Of a DNA stretch of 64,000 bases, positions 53,789 through 62,042 are shown in pieces. The DNA comes from Oscillospiraceae bacterium. GTDB lineage: Bacteria; Bacillota_A; Clostridia; Oscillospirales; Oscillospiraceae. Both the position numbers and the translations under genes were made by a program. The notes under the pieces were generated by a model. It did not search any database, had not been told where the DNA came from, and was given only the letters and a program-made list of their open reading frames with translations. The DNA lies in NCBI GenBank assembly GCA_024690695.1, contig JAILOS010000076.1:1-64000 (forward strand). Direction: 5' to 3'. Each line of letters begins with the position of its first letter. Positions within the stretch are counted from its first letter, which is position 1.

Positions 53789-55104
53789 CCGGCCGGGAAG
53801 CCGCGCTGGCCGCGCTGGAACGCTGCCGCCGGGACGGAGCCTGGTCCTCCGCGGTGCTCGACAGACTGCGCGAAACGGAAAAGCTGGACCGGCGCGAGGC
53901 CGCGCTGGCCGAGAGACTGGCCCTCAGCGTCCTGCAGAACGACCGGTTCTGCGACTATATAATCGGCTGCTTCTGCTCGACGAAGCCGGAGAAGCTCGAG
54001 TCAAGGCTTCTCGATCTGCTGCGGCTCGGTACGGTGCAGATCCTGTTTTTCGACAAGATCCCCGACCGTGCGGCCGTGGACGAGAGCGTGAGGCTGTGCA
54101 GAGAGATGCGTCTCGAACGTGCCGCCGGGCTGGTAAACGCCGTACTGCGCCGCGTCGCGGAGAACCGGGAGAGTCTGCCGGCCGTCCGGGCGGCGGACGA
54201 GTGCGAGCGCCTGGCGATCCGATACAGTCATCCGACCTGGCTCGTGCGCCGTCTCTGCGAGCAGCGAGGCGAGGCCTTTACCGAAGCTTTTCTCGCCGCG
54301 AACAACGAGAGCGCGCCGATCGACCTGCAGATCAACACGCTGAAAATTTCCGTTGAGAACTATACGGCGCTGCTGGAGGAAAAGAAGCTCGCATATCGTC
54401 TGCCCGCCTTTCCGAGCGGCTGCGTCGAGCTTCCGGGCGGCTCCGTATCACAGCTTCCCGGTTACGAAGAGGGCTTTTTCTACGTGCAGGACCGGGCCGC
54501 CGCGGCCGCGGCGGAGATCGCGGAGCCGAAAAGCGGCATGCGCGTGCTTGACGCCTGCGCCGCACCCGGCGGAAAGACCTTCGCCGCGGCGATCCGCATG
54601 CGGGGAGAGGGAAGCGTGCTCGCGCGGGATATCCACGAAAAAAAGCTCCGGCTGGTCCGCGCGGGGGCCGAACGTCTCGGCCTCGCCGGGATCGAAACGG
54701 AAGCCGGCGACGCCCGCGCCGCCGGGCGGGAGCATCCCGGGGAATTCGACCTCGTGATCGCGGACGTGCCCTGCTCTGGCTTCGGCGTGATCCGCAAGAA
54801 GCCGGAAATACGCCGCCGCAGCGAGAAAGACGCCGCCGCGCTGCCCGCGCTGCAGGCGGAAATCCTTGACAGCCTTAGCGGCTGCGTCAGGCCGGGCGGA
54901 ACGCTTCTGTATGCCACCTGCACGGTCCTGCGCGAAGAAAACGAGGATCAGATCGCCGCGTTCCTGCGCCGGCATCCGGAGTTTGACCCGGAGGATTTTT
55001 CGCTGGGCGGCATGCAAAGCGAAAACGGCTGTTACACCTTCTGGCCGCATATCGACGGAACAGACGGCTTCTTCGCGGCCAGACTCAGAAGGAAAGAACC
55101 ATGA
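53785..55104 (+). CDS. rsmB: 16S rRNA (cytosine(967)-C5)-methyltransferase
   Basis: Nop2/Sun methyltransferase with an N-terminal NusB-like RNA-binding domain (RETEKLDRREAALAERLALSVLQN). The 439-residue protein has the SAM motif VLDACAAPGGKTFAAAI, catalytic Cys motif ADVPCSGFGVIRKKPEIR and second Cys LLYATCTVLREENEDQIAAFL. Start overlaps the fmt stop by 4 nt; its own stop overlaps rlmN by 4 nt. Confidence 0.96.
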   Translation: MTGREAALAALERCRRDGAWSSAVLDRLRETEKLDRREAALAERLALSVLQNDRFCDYIIGCFCSTKPEKLESRLLDLLRLGTVQILFFDKIPDRAAVDESVRLCREMRLERAAGLVNAVLRRVAENRESLPAVRAADECERLAIRYSHPTWLVRRLCEQRGEAFTEAFLAANNESAPIDLQINTLKISVENYTALLEEKKLAYRLPAFPSGCVELPGGSVSQLPGYEEGFFYVQDRAAAAAAEIAEPKSGMRVLDACAAPGGKTFAAAIRMRGEGSVLARDIHEKKLRLVRAGAERLGLAGIETEAGDARAAGREHPGEFDLVIADVPCSGFGVIRKKPEIRRRSEKDAAALPALQAEILDSLSGCVRPGGTLLYATCTVLREENEDQIAAFLRRHPEFDPEDFSLGGMQSENGCYTFWPHIDGTDGFFAARLRRKEP

Positions 55105-56162
55105 AAAAAGACGTCGTTTCCATGCTCCCCGAAGAGCTCGAAGAGGATTTCAGCCGGCTCGGCGAGCCGAAATACCGCGCCGCGCAGGTCTTTCGCTGGA
55201 TCCATCGGGGGGTTCGGGACTTTGATGAGATGAGCGATCTGCCGCTCTCGCTCCGTCAGAAGCTCGCCGCGGAATATGAAATGCACCGTCCGACGGTGCT
55301 GAAAAAGCAGGTCTCCGCGATCGACGGCACGGTCAAGCTCCTCTGGGAGCTCTGCGACGGGCAGGCGGTCGAGACGGTCGTCATGAGCTATAAGCACGGC
55401 AACACCGTCTGCGTTTCCTCACAGGTCGGCTGCCGGCAGGGCTGCGCCTTCTGCGCTTCGACGATCGGCGGTCTCGTGCGCAATCTCAAGCCCTCGGAGA
55501 TCCTGGACGAGGTGCTGTTTTCCCAGCTTGAAACCGGAAAGACGATCTCGAACATCGTTCTGATGGGCATCGGGGAACCGCTGGACAATTTTGACAACGT
55601 GCTCCGTTTCCTGCAGCTTGTGAATCATCCGCAGGGGCTCAACATCGGGATGCGGCATATCTCGCTGTCGACCTGCGGCCTGATCGAGCGCTTTGACGAG
55701 CTGGCCGAGCGGGATCTGCAGCTCACGCTGTCGGTCTCCCTGCACGCGCCGGACGACGAGACGCGCTCGAAGCTCATGCCGGCCAACCGCGGCCGCGGCG
55801 TCGAGGCGCTGATGGACGCCTGCAGACGGTATTTTCAGAAAACGGGACGCCGCATCTCCTTTGAATATGCGATGATCGACGGCGTGAACGATACGCAGCG
55901 GCACGCGGATCTGCTGGCACAGCGCGCGAGAGAGGTCGGCGCGCACGTCAATCTGATCCCGCTCAACCGCGTGGAGGAGCGCGCCTTCCGCCCGTCCACC
56001 TCCGGTCACATGAAAGCCTTTATTAAGCTGCTGGAGGAGCGCGGCGTGAACGTAACGGTACGCCGACGCCTCGGCAGCGACGTCGACGCCTCCTGCGGCC
56101 AGCTTCGGCGCCGGATGGAGCGCGGACGGGAAAGCGCGGAAAAAGAGGAAGTGAAAACGTGA
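55101..56162 (+). CDS. rlmN: 23S rRNA (adenine(2503)-C2)-methyltransferase RlmN
   Basis: Radical SAM dual-specificity RNA methyltransferase acting on 23S A2503 and some tRNAs. The 353-residue protein has CxxxCxxC in GCRQGCAFCAST, SYKHGNTVCVSSQVGC, the GEPLDNF glycine motif and the C-terminal methyl-carrying Cys in SDVDASCGQLRRR. Overlaps rsmB and prpC, consistent with one polycistron. Confidence 0.97.
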   Translation: MKKDVVSMLPEELEEDFSRLGEPKYRAAQVFRWIHRGVRDFDEMSDLPLSLRQKLAAEYEMHRPTVLKKQVSAIDGTVKLLWELCDGQAVETVVMSYKHGNTVCVSSQVGCRQGCAFCASTIGGLVRNLKPSEILDEVLFSQLETGKTISNIVLMGIGEPLDNFDNVLRFLQLVNHPQGLNIGMRHISLSTCGLIERFDELAERDLQLTLSVSLHAPDDETRSKLMPANRGRGVEALMDACRRYFQKTGRRISFEYAMIDGVNDTQRHADLLAQRAREVGAHVNLIPLNRVEERAFRPSTSGHMKAFIKLLEERGVNVTVRRRLGSDVDASCGQLRRRMERGRESAEKEEVKT

Positions 56163-56905
56163 AGAGCTTCGGTCTGACTGACAAGGGAAAAATCCGCAAG
56201 GACAATCAGGACTGCTTCATCATCGAACAGTGCGAACCGGACAAGAGTCTGGTGCTCGCTCTGTGCGACGGGATGGGCGGAGAAAACGCCGGCGAGATCG
56301 CCAGCAGCCTTTCCAACAAGGCATTCGTGTCCTACGTGTACGGAAAGCTGAACGCGCGCGTACAGCGCCGCACGGACTATCAGCGCCTGCTGCTGCAGGC
56401 CTGCAGCGAGGCCAACGGCGTCGCCTTTGAATATTCGCGTTTTGACGAGGCATATTCCGGAATGGGAACGACGCTCGTCGGCGGCGTTGTAAAAGCGGAC
56501 GGAAGCGCCTATCTGATCAACGTCGGCGACAGCCGCGCCTATCTGATCTCGCCGCGACGGCGCGTGATCGAGCAGATCACGCGGGACCATTCCCTCGTCG
56601 AGGAGATGGTGGAATCGGGCCTTCTGACGAAGGAGGAGGCGCGCTGTCACCCGCAGAAAAACGTGATCACCCGCGCGCTCGGGTCCGAGGCCGACGTCCA
56701 GGCGGACTTTTTCCGCTTCCGCATGAAAAGCGGCGATCTGCTGCTGCTGTGTTCCGACGGGCTTTCCAACACCGTCGGGGACAAGGAGCTGCTTGAATAT
56801 GCCGCCGCCTGTTCCGATCCCGAAGGGCTCTGCCACAGCCTGATGGACTGCGCGCTGGAGCGCGGCGCCCGGGATAACGTGACGGTAGTCGTCGTGTCCA
56901 AGTGA
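56159..56905 (+). CDS. prpC: PP2C-family Ser/Thr phosphatase (Stp/PrpC)
   Basis: Dephosphorylates targets of the neighbouring PASTA kinase. The 248-residue PPM phosphatase has all metal-ligand motifs: RKDNQDCF, LCDGMGGENAGEIAS, GTTLVGGVV, NVGDSRAYLI, LLLCSDGLSNTV and GARDNVTVVVV. GTG start at 56159 overlapping the rlmN stop by 4 nt. The kinase prkC follows 9 nt later, the conserved signalling pair. Confidence 0.96.
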   Translation: MKSFGLTDKGKIRKDNQDCFIIEQCEPDKSLVLALCDGMGGENAGEIASSLSNKAFVSYVYGKLNARVQRRTDYQRLLLQACSEANGVAFEYSRFDEAYSGMGTTLVGGVVKADGSAYLINVGDSRAYLISPRRRVIEQITRDHSLVEEMVESGLLTKEEARCHPQKNVITRALGSEADVQADFFRFRMKSGDLLLLCSDGLSNTVGDKELLEYAAACSDPEGLCHSLMDCALERGARDNVTVVVVSK

Positions 56906-56914
56906 GGAGTCAAC

Positions 56915-58606
56915 ATGAACGAAAACGACAAGTATATCGGCCGGATGCTCGATAACCGCTATGAGATCCTCGACGTGATCGGCGAGGGCGGGATGGCGCT
57001 CGTTTACAAGGCGCTGGACCACCGGCTCAACCGTTATATCGCCGTCAAGATCATGCGCGACGAGATGGCCGCCGACGAGGATTTCCGCCGCCGCTTCTGT
57101 GCGGAGTCGCAGGCCGTCGCCATGCTGTCGCATCCCAATATCGTCGCCGTTTACGACGTCAGCCACAGCGACGAGCTGGAATACATCGTGATGGAGCTGA
57201 TCAACGGCATCACGCTCAAGCAGTATATGGATCGCCGCGGACTGCTCGGCTGGAAGGAAACGGCTCATTTTTCCGCTCAGATCGCGCGGGCGCTCGCGCA
57301 CGCTCACGAGCGCGGCATCATCCACCGCGACATCAAGCCGCAGAATATCATGCTTCTGCGGGACGGGACGATCAAGGTGGCCGATTTCGGCATCGCCGCG
57401 CTGGAAAACGAGCTGCAGGAAAACGACGGGCAGACCGTGGGCTCGATCCATTATATCGCGCCGGAGCAGGCCCGCGGCGAGCTGCCGGATGCGAGAAGCG
57501 ACATCTATTCGCTCGGCGTTGTGATGTACGAGATGATGACGGGCCGGATCCCCTATACCGGCGATACGCTCGGAGAGATCGCGGTCAAGCAGATGAACGC
57601 CGTTCCGACGCCGATCCGCGAGATCAATCCGGAGCTGCCGGAGGAGCTGGAGAGGATCATCGGAAAAGCCATGAGCCCGAAGCTCGACGTGCGTTATCAG
57701 AGCGCGACGGAGCTTGCCGAGGATCTGGAGGCGCTTTCGAAAGCGGGCGCCGAGCCGAAGGAGGAAAACGAGGAGACCGCGGAGGTCTCCGTTCCCGACG
57801 TGACGCCGGTGCGCTCGGTCAGCGAGCTGCCGAAGGAGAAATACGCCAGACGCCGCCGCCGCGCGAGCCGGGTGAGCTTTCTGTCCGGCGCGTTTTTGCT
57901 GATCCTTCTCGCGATCTGGATCTTTTCCTTCCTCTGGAAATACTGGATCGAGGATATTTTCGCGCCCGTCGAGCGGATCGTTATGCCGAGCTTTATCGAT
58001 ATGGACGCAGACGTACTGGAAAACGACCCGGATCTGACCAGCCGGTTCAACTTTATCGTTGAATGCGATTACGATCCCGATTCCGGAAAACGCATCGTCG
58101 TCGAGCAGGATCCGGAGCCCGGACGCAGCGTGATGGTCGTGCCATCGGGCATCGTCGTCCGCCTGAAAGCGCGCGTGAGCGACGAGCTCGTCCGCGTACC
58201 GGACCTCAGCAACCGGAATTATATCGACGCGCTGCACGAGCTGGAACGTCTGGGGCTGCGCGGCGAGGTGGAAAACGTGCAGTCGTCCAGCGTGATGAAC
58301 GATTATGTGATCGCCACCAGTCCGGCTGCCGGCGAAAAGCTCAGCCCCGGCTCCGTTGTCTACGTGCAGGTCAGCATCGGGCCGGAGATCCGTTACGTGG
58401 AGATGCCGAATCTCATCGGCCTCAGCCTGAGCGCGGCGCAGGAAAAGCTGGAAAGTGCCAAGCTGTTTCTCGACGAGACCTCCACCGAGTACGTCGCCAG
58501 CAATCAGGATTCCGGCACGGTCGTCGGGCAGAATCCGGCCGCCTTTACCCAGTGCGAGGAGCATTCCCGCGTCACGCTCCAAATCTCGCTCGGTCAGCAG
58601 GGCTGA
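56915..58606 (+). CDS. prkC: PASTA-domain Ser/Thr protein kinase (PrkC/StkP type)
   Basis: Membrane kinase that senses peptidoglycan fragments/lipid II and controls growth, division and spore germination. The 563 residues comprise a Hanks kinase domain (about 11-275; [17 protein letters not shown]-like [36 protein letters not shown]), a charged juxtamembrane stretch, one membrane helix (about 320-345), and three PASTA repeats, e.g. [21 protein letters not shown] and [21 protein letters not shown]. The first PASTA unit is divergent. Three to four repeats is normal for the family. Confidence 0.96.
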   Translation: MNENDKYIGRMLDNRYEILDVIGEGGMALVYKALDHRLNRYIAVKIMRDEMAADEDFRRRFCAESQAVAMLSHPNIVAVYDVSHSDELEYIVMELINGITLKQYMDRRGLLGWKETAHFSAQIARALAHAHERGIIHRDIKPQNIMLLRDGTIKVADFGIAALENELQENDGQTVGSIHYIAPEQARGELPDARSDIYSLGVVMYEMMTGRIPYTGDTLGEIAVKQMNAVPTPIREINPELPEELERIIGKAMSPKLDVRYQSATELAEDLEALSKAGAEPKEENEETAEVSVPDVTPVRSVSELPKEKYARRRRRASRVSFLSGAFLLILLAIWIFSFLWKYWIEDIFAPVERIVMPSFIDMDADVLENDPDLTSRFNFIVECDYDPDSGKRIVVEQDPEPGRSVMVVPSGIVVRLKARVSDELVRVPDLSNRNYIDALHELERLGLRGEVENVQSSSVMNDYVIATSPAAGEKLSPGSVVYVQVSIGPEIRYVEMPNLIGLSLSAAQEKLESAKLFLDETSTEYVASNQDSGTVVGQNPAAFTQCEEHSRVTLQISLGQQG

Positions 58607-58609
58607 ACC

Positions 58610-59497
58610 ATGATCGAGGGCAGGATCACAAAGGCGCTCAGCGGCTTTTACACCGTTCGGACGGCGGAGGGCCTTCTTGAGTGCAAAGCGCGCGGACGCT
58701 TCCGGCTCGACGGCACCTCTCCGCTCGTCGGAGACTGGGTGCGCTGCAGCGTAGACGCCTCCGGGAGAGGGAGGATCGACAGCGTCGAGCCGCGGCGCAA
58801 CTGGTTTATACGTCCCGCCGTGGCGAATATCGACGAGCTGGTGTTCGTCGCCTCCGGCGTCAATCCCGTCACCGACCCGTATCTGATCGACCGCGTCAGC
58901 GTCATCGCCGCGGAATCCGACTGCGCGCTGACCGTCTGCGTCAACAAGATGGATCTCGAGCCAGCCGCGGAGCTGGTCGAGACTGTTCGCCGTTCGGGGC
59001 TTTCGCTGATCTGCACCAGCGCCGAGACGGGAGAGGGACTCGAAGCGCTGCGAGAGCGCCTGCACGGAAAGATCAGCGCCTTTACGGGCAATTCCGGCGT
59101 CGGCAAATCCAGTCTTCTGAACCGCCTTCTCCCCGGGCTGAACGTGCAGACGGCCGAGGTGAGCGAAAAGCTCGGCCGCGGCAAACATACCACACGTCAC
59201 GTGGAGCTTTTCCCGCTGGACGGCGAGAGCCTGATCGCCGATACGCCTGGCTTTGCGTCGTTTGACCTGCAGATGATGAAAAATATCGCAAAGGAAGACC
59301 TCGCCGGCGACTTTGCCGATTTTCGTCCCTTCCTCGGAGACTGCCGGTTTCCGGACTGCGCGCATCTGAAGGAGCCGGGCTGCGCCGTCCGCGCCGCCGT
59401 GGAGCGCGGGCAGATCCATCCGGGACGATACCGTTCCTATCAGCGGCTGTACGAGCTATGCGCCCAGAAGAAATTCTGGGAGCTCAAAAACGAATAA
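58610..59497 (+). CDS. rsgA: Ribosome small-subunit-dependent GTPase A
   Basis: Circularly permuted GTPase in late 30S maturation. The 295-residue protein has an OB domain, then G4 VNKMDLE before G1 TGNSGVGKSSLLNRLLPG, G2/switch GRGKHTTRHVEL, G3 DTPGFASF (the permuted order) and the C-terminal zinc motif with CRFPDCAHLKEPGCAVRAA. Three nt after prkC. It ends the housekeeping operon; rpe and thiN, which follow it in Bacillus, are missing and the spore genes come directly next. Confidence 0.97.
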   Translation: MIEGRITKALSGFYTVRTAEGLLECKARGRFRLDGTSPLVGDWVRCSVDASGRGRIDSVEPRRNWFIRPAVANIDELVFVASGVNPVTDPYLIDRVSVIAAESDCALTVCVNKMDLEPAAELVETVRRSGLSLICTSAETGEGLEALRERLHGKISAFTGNSGVGKSSLLNRLLPGLNVQTAEVSEKLGRGKHTTRHVELFPLDGESLIADTPGFASFDLQMMKNIAKEDLAGDFADFRPFLGDCRFPDCAHLKEPGCAVRAAVERGQIHPGRYRSYQRLYELCAQKKFWELKNE

Positions 59498-59501
59498 AGC
59501 A

Positions 59502-59530
59502 GCATACAAAGACCGCCTTTCGCATACGAT
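59502..59530 (+). promoter_or_regulatory. Possible sigma-E-type (sporulation) promoter
   Basis: GCATACA (59502-59508), 14-nt spacer, CATACGAT (59523-59530). This resembles the mother-cell sigma-E consensus (KMATATT, 14 nt, CATACANT), with one -10 mismatch and two in the -35. It precedes the SpoVM-like and SPOCS genes but overlaps the rsgA terminator hairpin. Tentative. Confidence 0.35.
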
Positions 59531-59564
59531 GAAGCATCATCCATGCGGGAGGCGGTCTTTTTAT
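59508..59564 (+). terminator. Terminator after rsgA (large nested hairpin)
   Basis: An 11-bp outer stem AAAGACCGCCT/AGGCGGTCTTT (59508-59518 with 59550-59560) encloses an inner CGCAT...ATGCG hairpin (59521-59547) and ends in TTTTTATG. It ends the rsgA operon; the 3' arm also contains the GGAGG that would serve the next small ORF. Confidence 0.75.
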
Positions 59565-59715
59565 GTTCAAGGGGAGGCGCTGCAGATGGGCGGCAACGGC
59601 TATCTGCCTGGGAACGCTGATCCTGTTGGGGATCCTGCTTCCGGGACAATTCTGGTGGCTGCTGCTGGCCGGGGGACTGATCGCCTTTGGCGTCTGGCTG
59701 CTTCGCTGCTGCTGA
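59563..59715 (+). CDS. Small (50-residue) two-helix membrane peptide
   Basis: Predicted short gene: ATG 59563, TGA 59713-59715, starting MFKGRRCRWAATAICLG. Two hydrophobic stretches (LGTLILLGILLPGQFWWLLL and AGGLIAFGVWLLRCC) probably form a helical hairpin. Its SD (GGAGG, 59548-59552) lies inside the 3' arm of the rsgA terminator, so it can only be exposed on a transcript starting within or after the hairpin, such as from the sigma-E-like promoter. It lies 15 nt before the SpoVM-like gene, suggesting a sporulation role. I do not recognise the family. Confidence 0.55.
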   Translation: MFKGRRCRWAATAICLGTLILLGILLPGQFWWLLLAGGLIAFGVWLLRCC

Positions 59716-59730
59716 TTGATGGGAGGGTCT

Positions 59731-59802
59731 ATGAAAGTCTATCTGTTTCGTCTGCCGCGTTTCCTGGTCAGATGGCTGTTCGGGCGCACGGAAAACGAAT
59801 AA
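59731..59802 (+). CDS. spoVM: SpoVM-like spore morphogenesis micropeptide (23 residues)
   Basis: A 23-residue ORF behind GGGAGGG, beginning MKVYLFRLPRFL. B. subtilis SpoVM, a 26-residue amphipathic helix that recognises the curved forespore membrane and anchors the SpoIVA coat ATPase, begins MKFYTIKLPKFL: eight of the first twelve residues are identical or conservatively changed through Leu12, and Pro9, important for curvature recognition, is kept. In B. subtilis spoVM also lies just downstream of the prkC-rsgA-rpe-thiN genes, so the location matches. The remaining residues (RWLFGRTENE) give a basic/aromatic then acidic tail. The next gene is a SPOCS-LysM protein, another coat factor. Confidence 0.85.
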   Translation: MKVYLFRLPRFLVRWLFGRTENE

Positions 59803-59845
59803 TCGCAAGCGGCCGGACATAAGGTGAAAGCAAGGAGCGTGATCT

Positions 59846-61330
59846 ATGGAACTTCAACTGAAATCCAAAACCGCGCCGTCTTTTCAGGAGACGGCGCATA
59901 TGACGCAGCGAGCGACGATCAGCGTGGAGAGCGTGGTTCCGGACAGCAAAGAGGACGTCGGCCGCATCCTCACTCTTCAGACGCAGCTTCTGCTGAAGAG
60001 CAAGGATCTCGTCGCCCGCGGAGCGACGGTCGGCGGCGAAGCCGAGCTTACGCTGATTACCGTCAACGAGAACGAGACCGCGCTCTCGACGCTGAAATTC
60101 CGCCAGCCGTTTTCACTGGACTATGAGCTGTCCGAAATAAAAGGCGACGAAGAGCTGCAGATCCGTTTGACGATGACAAGCTCTCAGGCCCGTCTGATCA
60201 ATTCCCGCAAGATCTCGGCCGAGCTGGTCGTCAGCGGCGAGCTGCGCGTTTTCCGCCCGGTCGATACGGTCGTCGAATATGAGCTGCCGGAGCTGCCGGG
60301 GGCCTCGCTGCACGCGCTGACGGAGGAGCGGGACGCGCTGCTGCTGTCCACCGTCGCGGAAAAGAGCTTCGCCGTACACGAACAGCTGAGGCTTCCGTCC
60401 GATAAGGGACGGCCGGCGGAGCTGCTGACGCACAGGCTCGAGCTGAGCGCTGAGCAGAAGGAAGTGCTCGGCGAAAGACTGCTGCTGAAGGGGAACGCGC
60501 AGCTGACGCTCGCCTGGCTTTCCGAGGACTGCGCGGAGCCCCTTACGATCCCGTTTGCGCTGCCGTTTTCTCAGTTGATCGAGCTGAGCGAGGCAGAAGC
60601 CTGCGCGGCGGAAGTGCAGATCGAGCCGAATTCTCTCTATCTGGAGCTTTCCGATTCGATAGAAGGGGAAAAGATCGTCGACTTTGAGCTGCACGCGCTC
60701 GCGCAGATCCGGAGCTATCGGAAAGAATGCGTCCGCACGGTCGCAGACGCGTATTCCAACGCCATGCCCTGCGAGCCCTGTTTTGAGACGCTGCAGCTGA
60801 GAGAGGGGAGCGAAGAACGCAGCGCCTTCCTGCGCACGGAGGAGAGCTTTGATATGCCGGAGGGCTGGGAGTCGCTGCTTGCCTGCTTCCCCTCGATCGA
60901 ATCCGTAGGGCCGGAGCGGGCCGTCGCAACGCTGGATCTGCTGATTCGCGGCCGCGAAGGGCGTCTGGGCGTGCTGCGGCGAACACTGACGCTGAGCGGC
61001 GCGCCGGAGCTGAAGGACTGCGAGCTCGATTCCGCGGCGCTGACTGCGGCTGATCTGAAGCGGGAAGGCGAAAAACTCGCCGTCAGATTGGAAATAAAAG
61101 CCTGCGGCCGCGTCTGTCGGACCGGCGAGTACCGGACGGTAAAGTGTCTGACGCTCGACGAGGAGCGGGCCTTCGATCCGGCGAGCTATCCCGCGCTGAC
61201 GGCGGTCTGGGCCGAGACGGAGTCGATCTGGGAGCTGGCAAAGCTCTATCATTCCAGCCCCGAGGCGATCGCCGCGCTCAATCCCGAGCCAGTGGCCGAA
61301 GCGCCGCTGCTGATCCCGAAAATGGAATAA
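59846..61330 (+). CDS. SPOCS (DUF3794)-LysM protein, SipL-like spore coat factor
   Basis: A 494-residue protein with two or more SPOCS/DUF3794 modules (around 40-145, LTLQTQLLLKSKDLVARG; around 170-285, ERLLLKGNAQLTLAWLSED; a weaker third after 300) and a C-terminal LysM-like segment (TESIWELAKLYHSSPEAIAALNP...LLIPK, about 447-492). This is the architecture of C. difficile SipL, which binds SpoIVA and is needed to wrap the coat around the forespore. No signal peptide, as expected for a mother-cell protein. ATG follows AAGGAGCGTGATCT, 43 nt after the SpoVM-like gene, suggesting one coat-basement locus. Confidence 0.85.
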   Translation: MELQLKSKTAPSFQETAHMTQRATISVESVVPDSKEDVGRILTLQTQLLLKSKDLVARGATVGGEAELTLITVNENETALSTLKFRQPFSLDYELSEIKGDEELQIRLTMTSSQARLINSRKISAELVVSGELRVFRPVDTVVEYELPELPGASLHALTEERDALLLSTVAEKSFAVHEQLRLPSDKGRPAELLTHRLELSAEQKEVLGERLLLKGNAQLTLAWLSEDCAEPLTIPFALPFSQLIELSEAEACAAEVQIEPNSLYLELSDSIEGEKIVDFELHALAQIRSYRKECVRTVADAYSNAMPCEPCFETLQLREGSEERSAFLRTEESFDMPEGWESLLACFPSIESVGPERAVATLDLLIRGREGRLGVLRRTLTLSGAPELKDCELDSAALTAADLKREGEKLAVRLEIKACGRVCRTGEYRTVKCLTLDEERAFDPASYPALTAVWAETESIWELAKLYHSSPEAIAALNPEPVAEAPLLIPKME

Positions 61331-61352
61331 AGCAGCCTCCGGGCGCTCAAAA

Positions 61353-61401
61353 AGAAAAGGAAGATGAGCTGCGCTTTCGCGCAGACCATCTTCCTTTTTC
61401 T
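61353..61401 (+). terminator. Bidirectional terminator between the SPOCS gene and the GNAT gene
   Basis: A 14-bp A/T-flanked stem AGAAAAGGAAGATG with CATCTTCCTTTTTCT encloses a CTGCG/CGCAG inner hairpin. A-rich and T-rich arms give U-runs in both directions for the convergent genes. Confidence 0.8.
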
Positions 61402-61415
61402 GGTTTGCTCTGCCT

Positions 61416-62042
61416 TTATCCGAAAAGCTGACCGGGCAGCTTCAGCTTTTCCTTCGACGGGAAGTCCCGGTCGAAGGCTTCCACGTCGGCGTCGTCCACA
61501 TAGTAGCCCTGCGGCGTCTGATAGACGCCCGTGACAGCATCCAGATAGCCGGGGATCAGCTCCTTGCAGAGGAAGAAAGAGTCGTCCGCCCCCTCCGGCA
61601 GATCGTGATAGCGGATGCCGAAATTCCGGGCATAGGTAAAGCCGCTTTTGCCGTAAAAGCCGATATTCCCCTCAAAGAGCACTGCGCCGAAGCCCAGCTC
61701 TGCGGCCTTCTCCAGCGAGTAATCCAGCAGCTTTTTGCCGTAGCCCTGCCGCTTCAGCTCCGGCGTGATCCCGATCGGCCCCATGGTCAGCACCGGGATG
61801 AGCCTGCCGTCGTCCGCTTCGATGTGCGTTTTCATAAACATGTTCTGTCCGATCAGCCGCCCGTCCCGCTCCATGACGAAATCCAGCTCCTTCACGAAGG
61901 CCGGATCGTTCCGCAGCACGTGCAGCACGTAGTGCTCGCTGCAGCCGGGGCGGTAGACGTTCCAGAACGCTTCCCGGACGAGGTTTTCGACTTCCCTGTG
62001 TTCTTCGGGCCTTTCCGGACGAATCATGCAGCAGCTGTTCAT
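61416..62042 (-). CDS. GNAT-family N-acetyltransferase
   Basis: A 208-residue acetyltransferase of the YhbS-like group. The acetyl-CoA motif A is ITPELKRQGYGKKLLDYSLEKA, preceded by LTMGPIGI; the later VLFEGNIGFYGKSGFTYARNFGIRY is typical of small-molecule GNATs. The start ATG 62042 follows an excellent SD (AAGGAG, minus strand). The same frame is open upstream into a truncated second GNAT, but no start supports a fusion. Substrate unknown. Confidence 0.85.
   Translation of the reverse strand: MNSCCMIRPERPEEHREVENLVREAFWNVYRPGCSEHYVLHVLRNDPAFVKELDFVMERDGRLIGQNMFMKTHIEADDGRLIPVLTMGPIGITPELKRQGYGKKLLDYSLEKAAELGFGAVLFEGNIGFYGKSGFTYARNFGIRYHDLPEGADDSFFLCKELIPGYLDAVTGVYQTPQGYYVDDADVEAFDRDFPSKEKLKLPGQLFG

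Noticed and set aside
56006..59419. Very long open frame (over 1,100 codons) on the minus strand opposite rlmN-prpC-prkC-rsgA
   Set aside because: Mirror image of highly biased GC-rich codons; low-complexity Leu/His/Arg/Asp-rich product with no domain, overlapping four certain genes.
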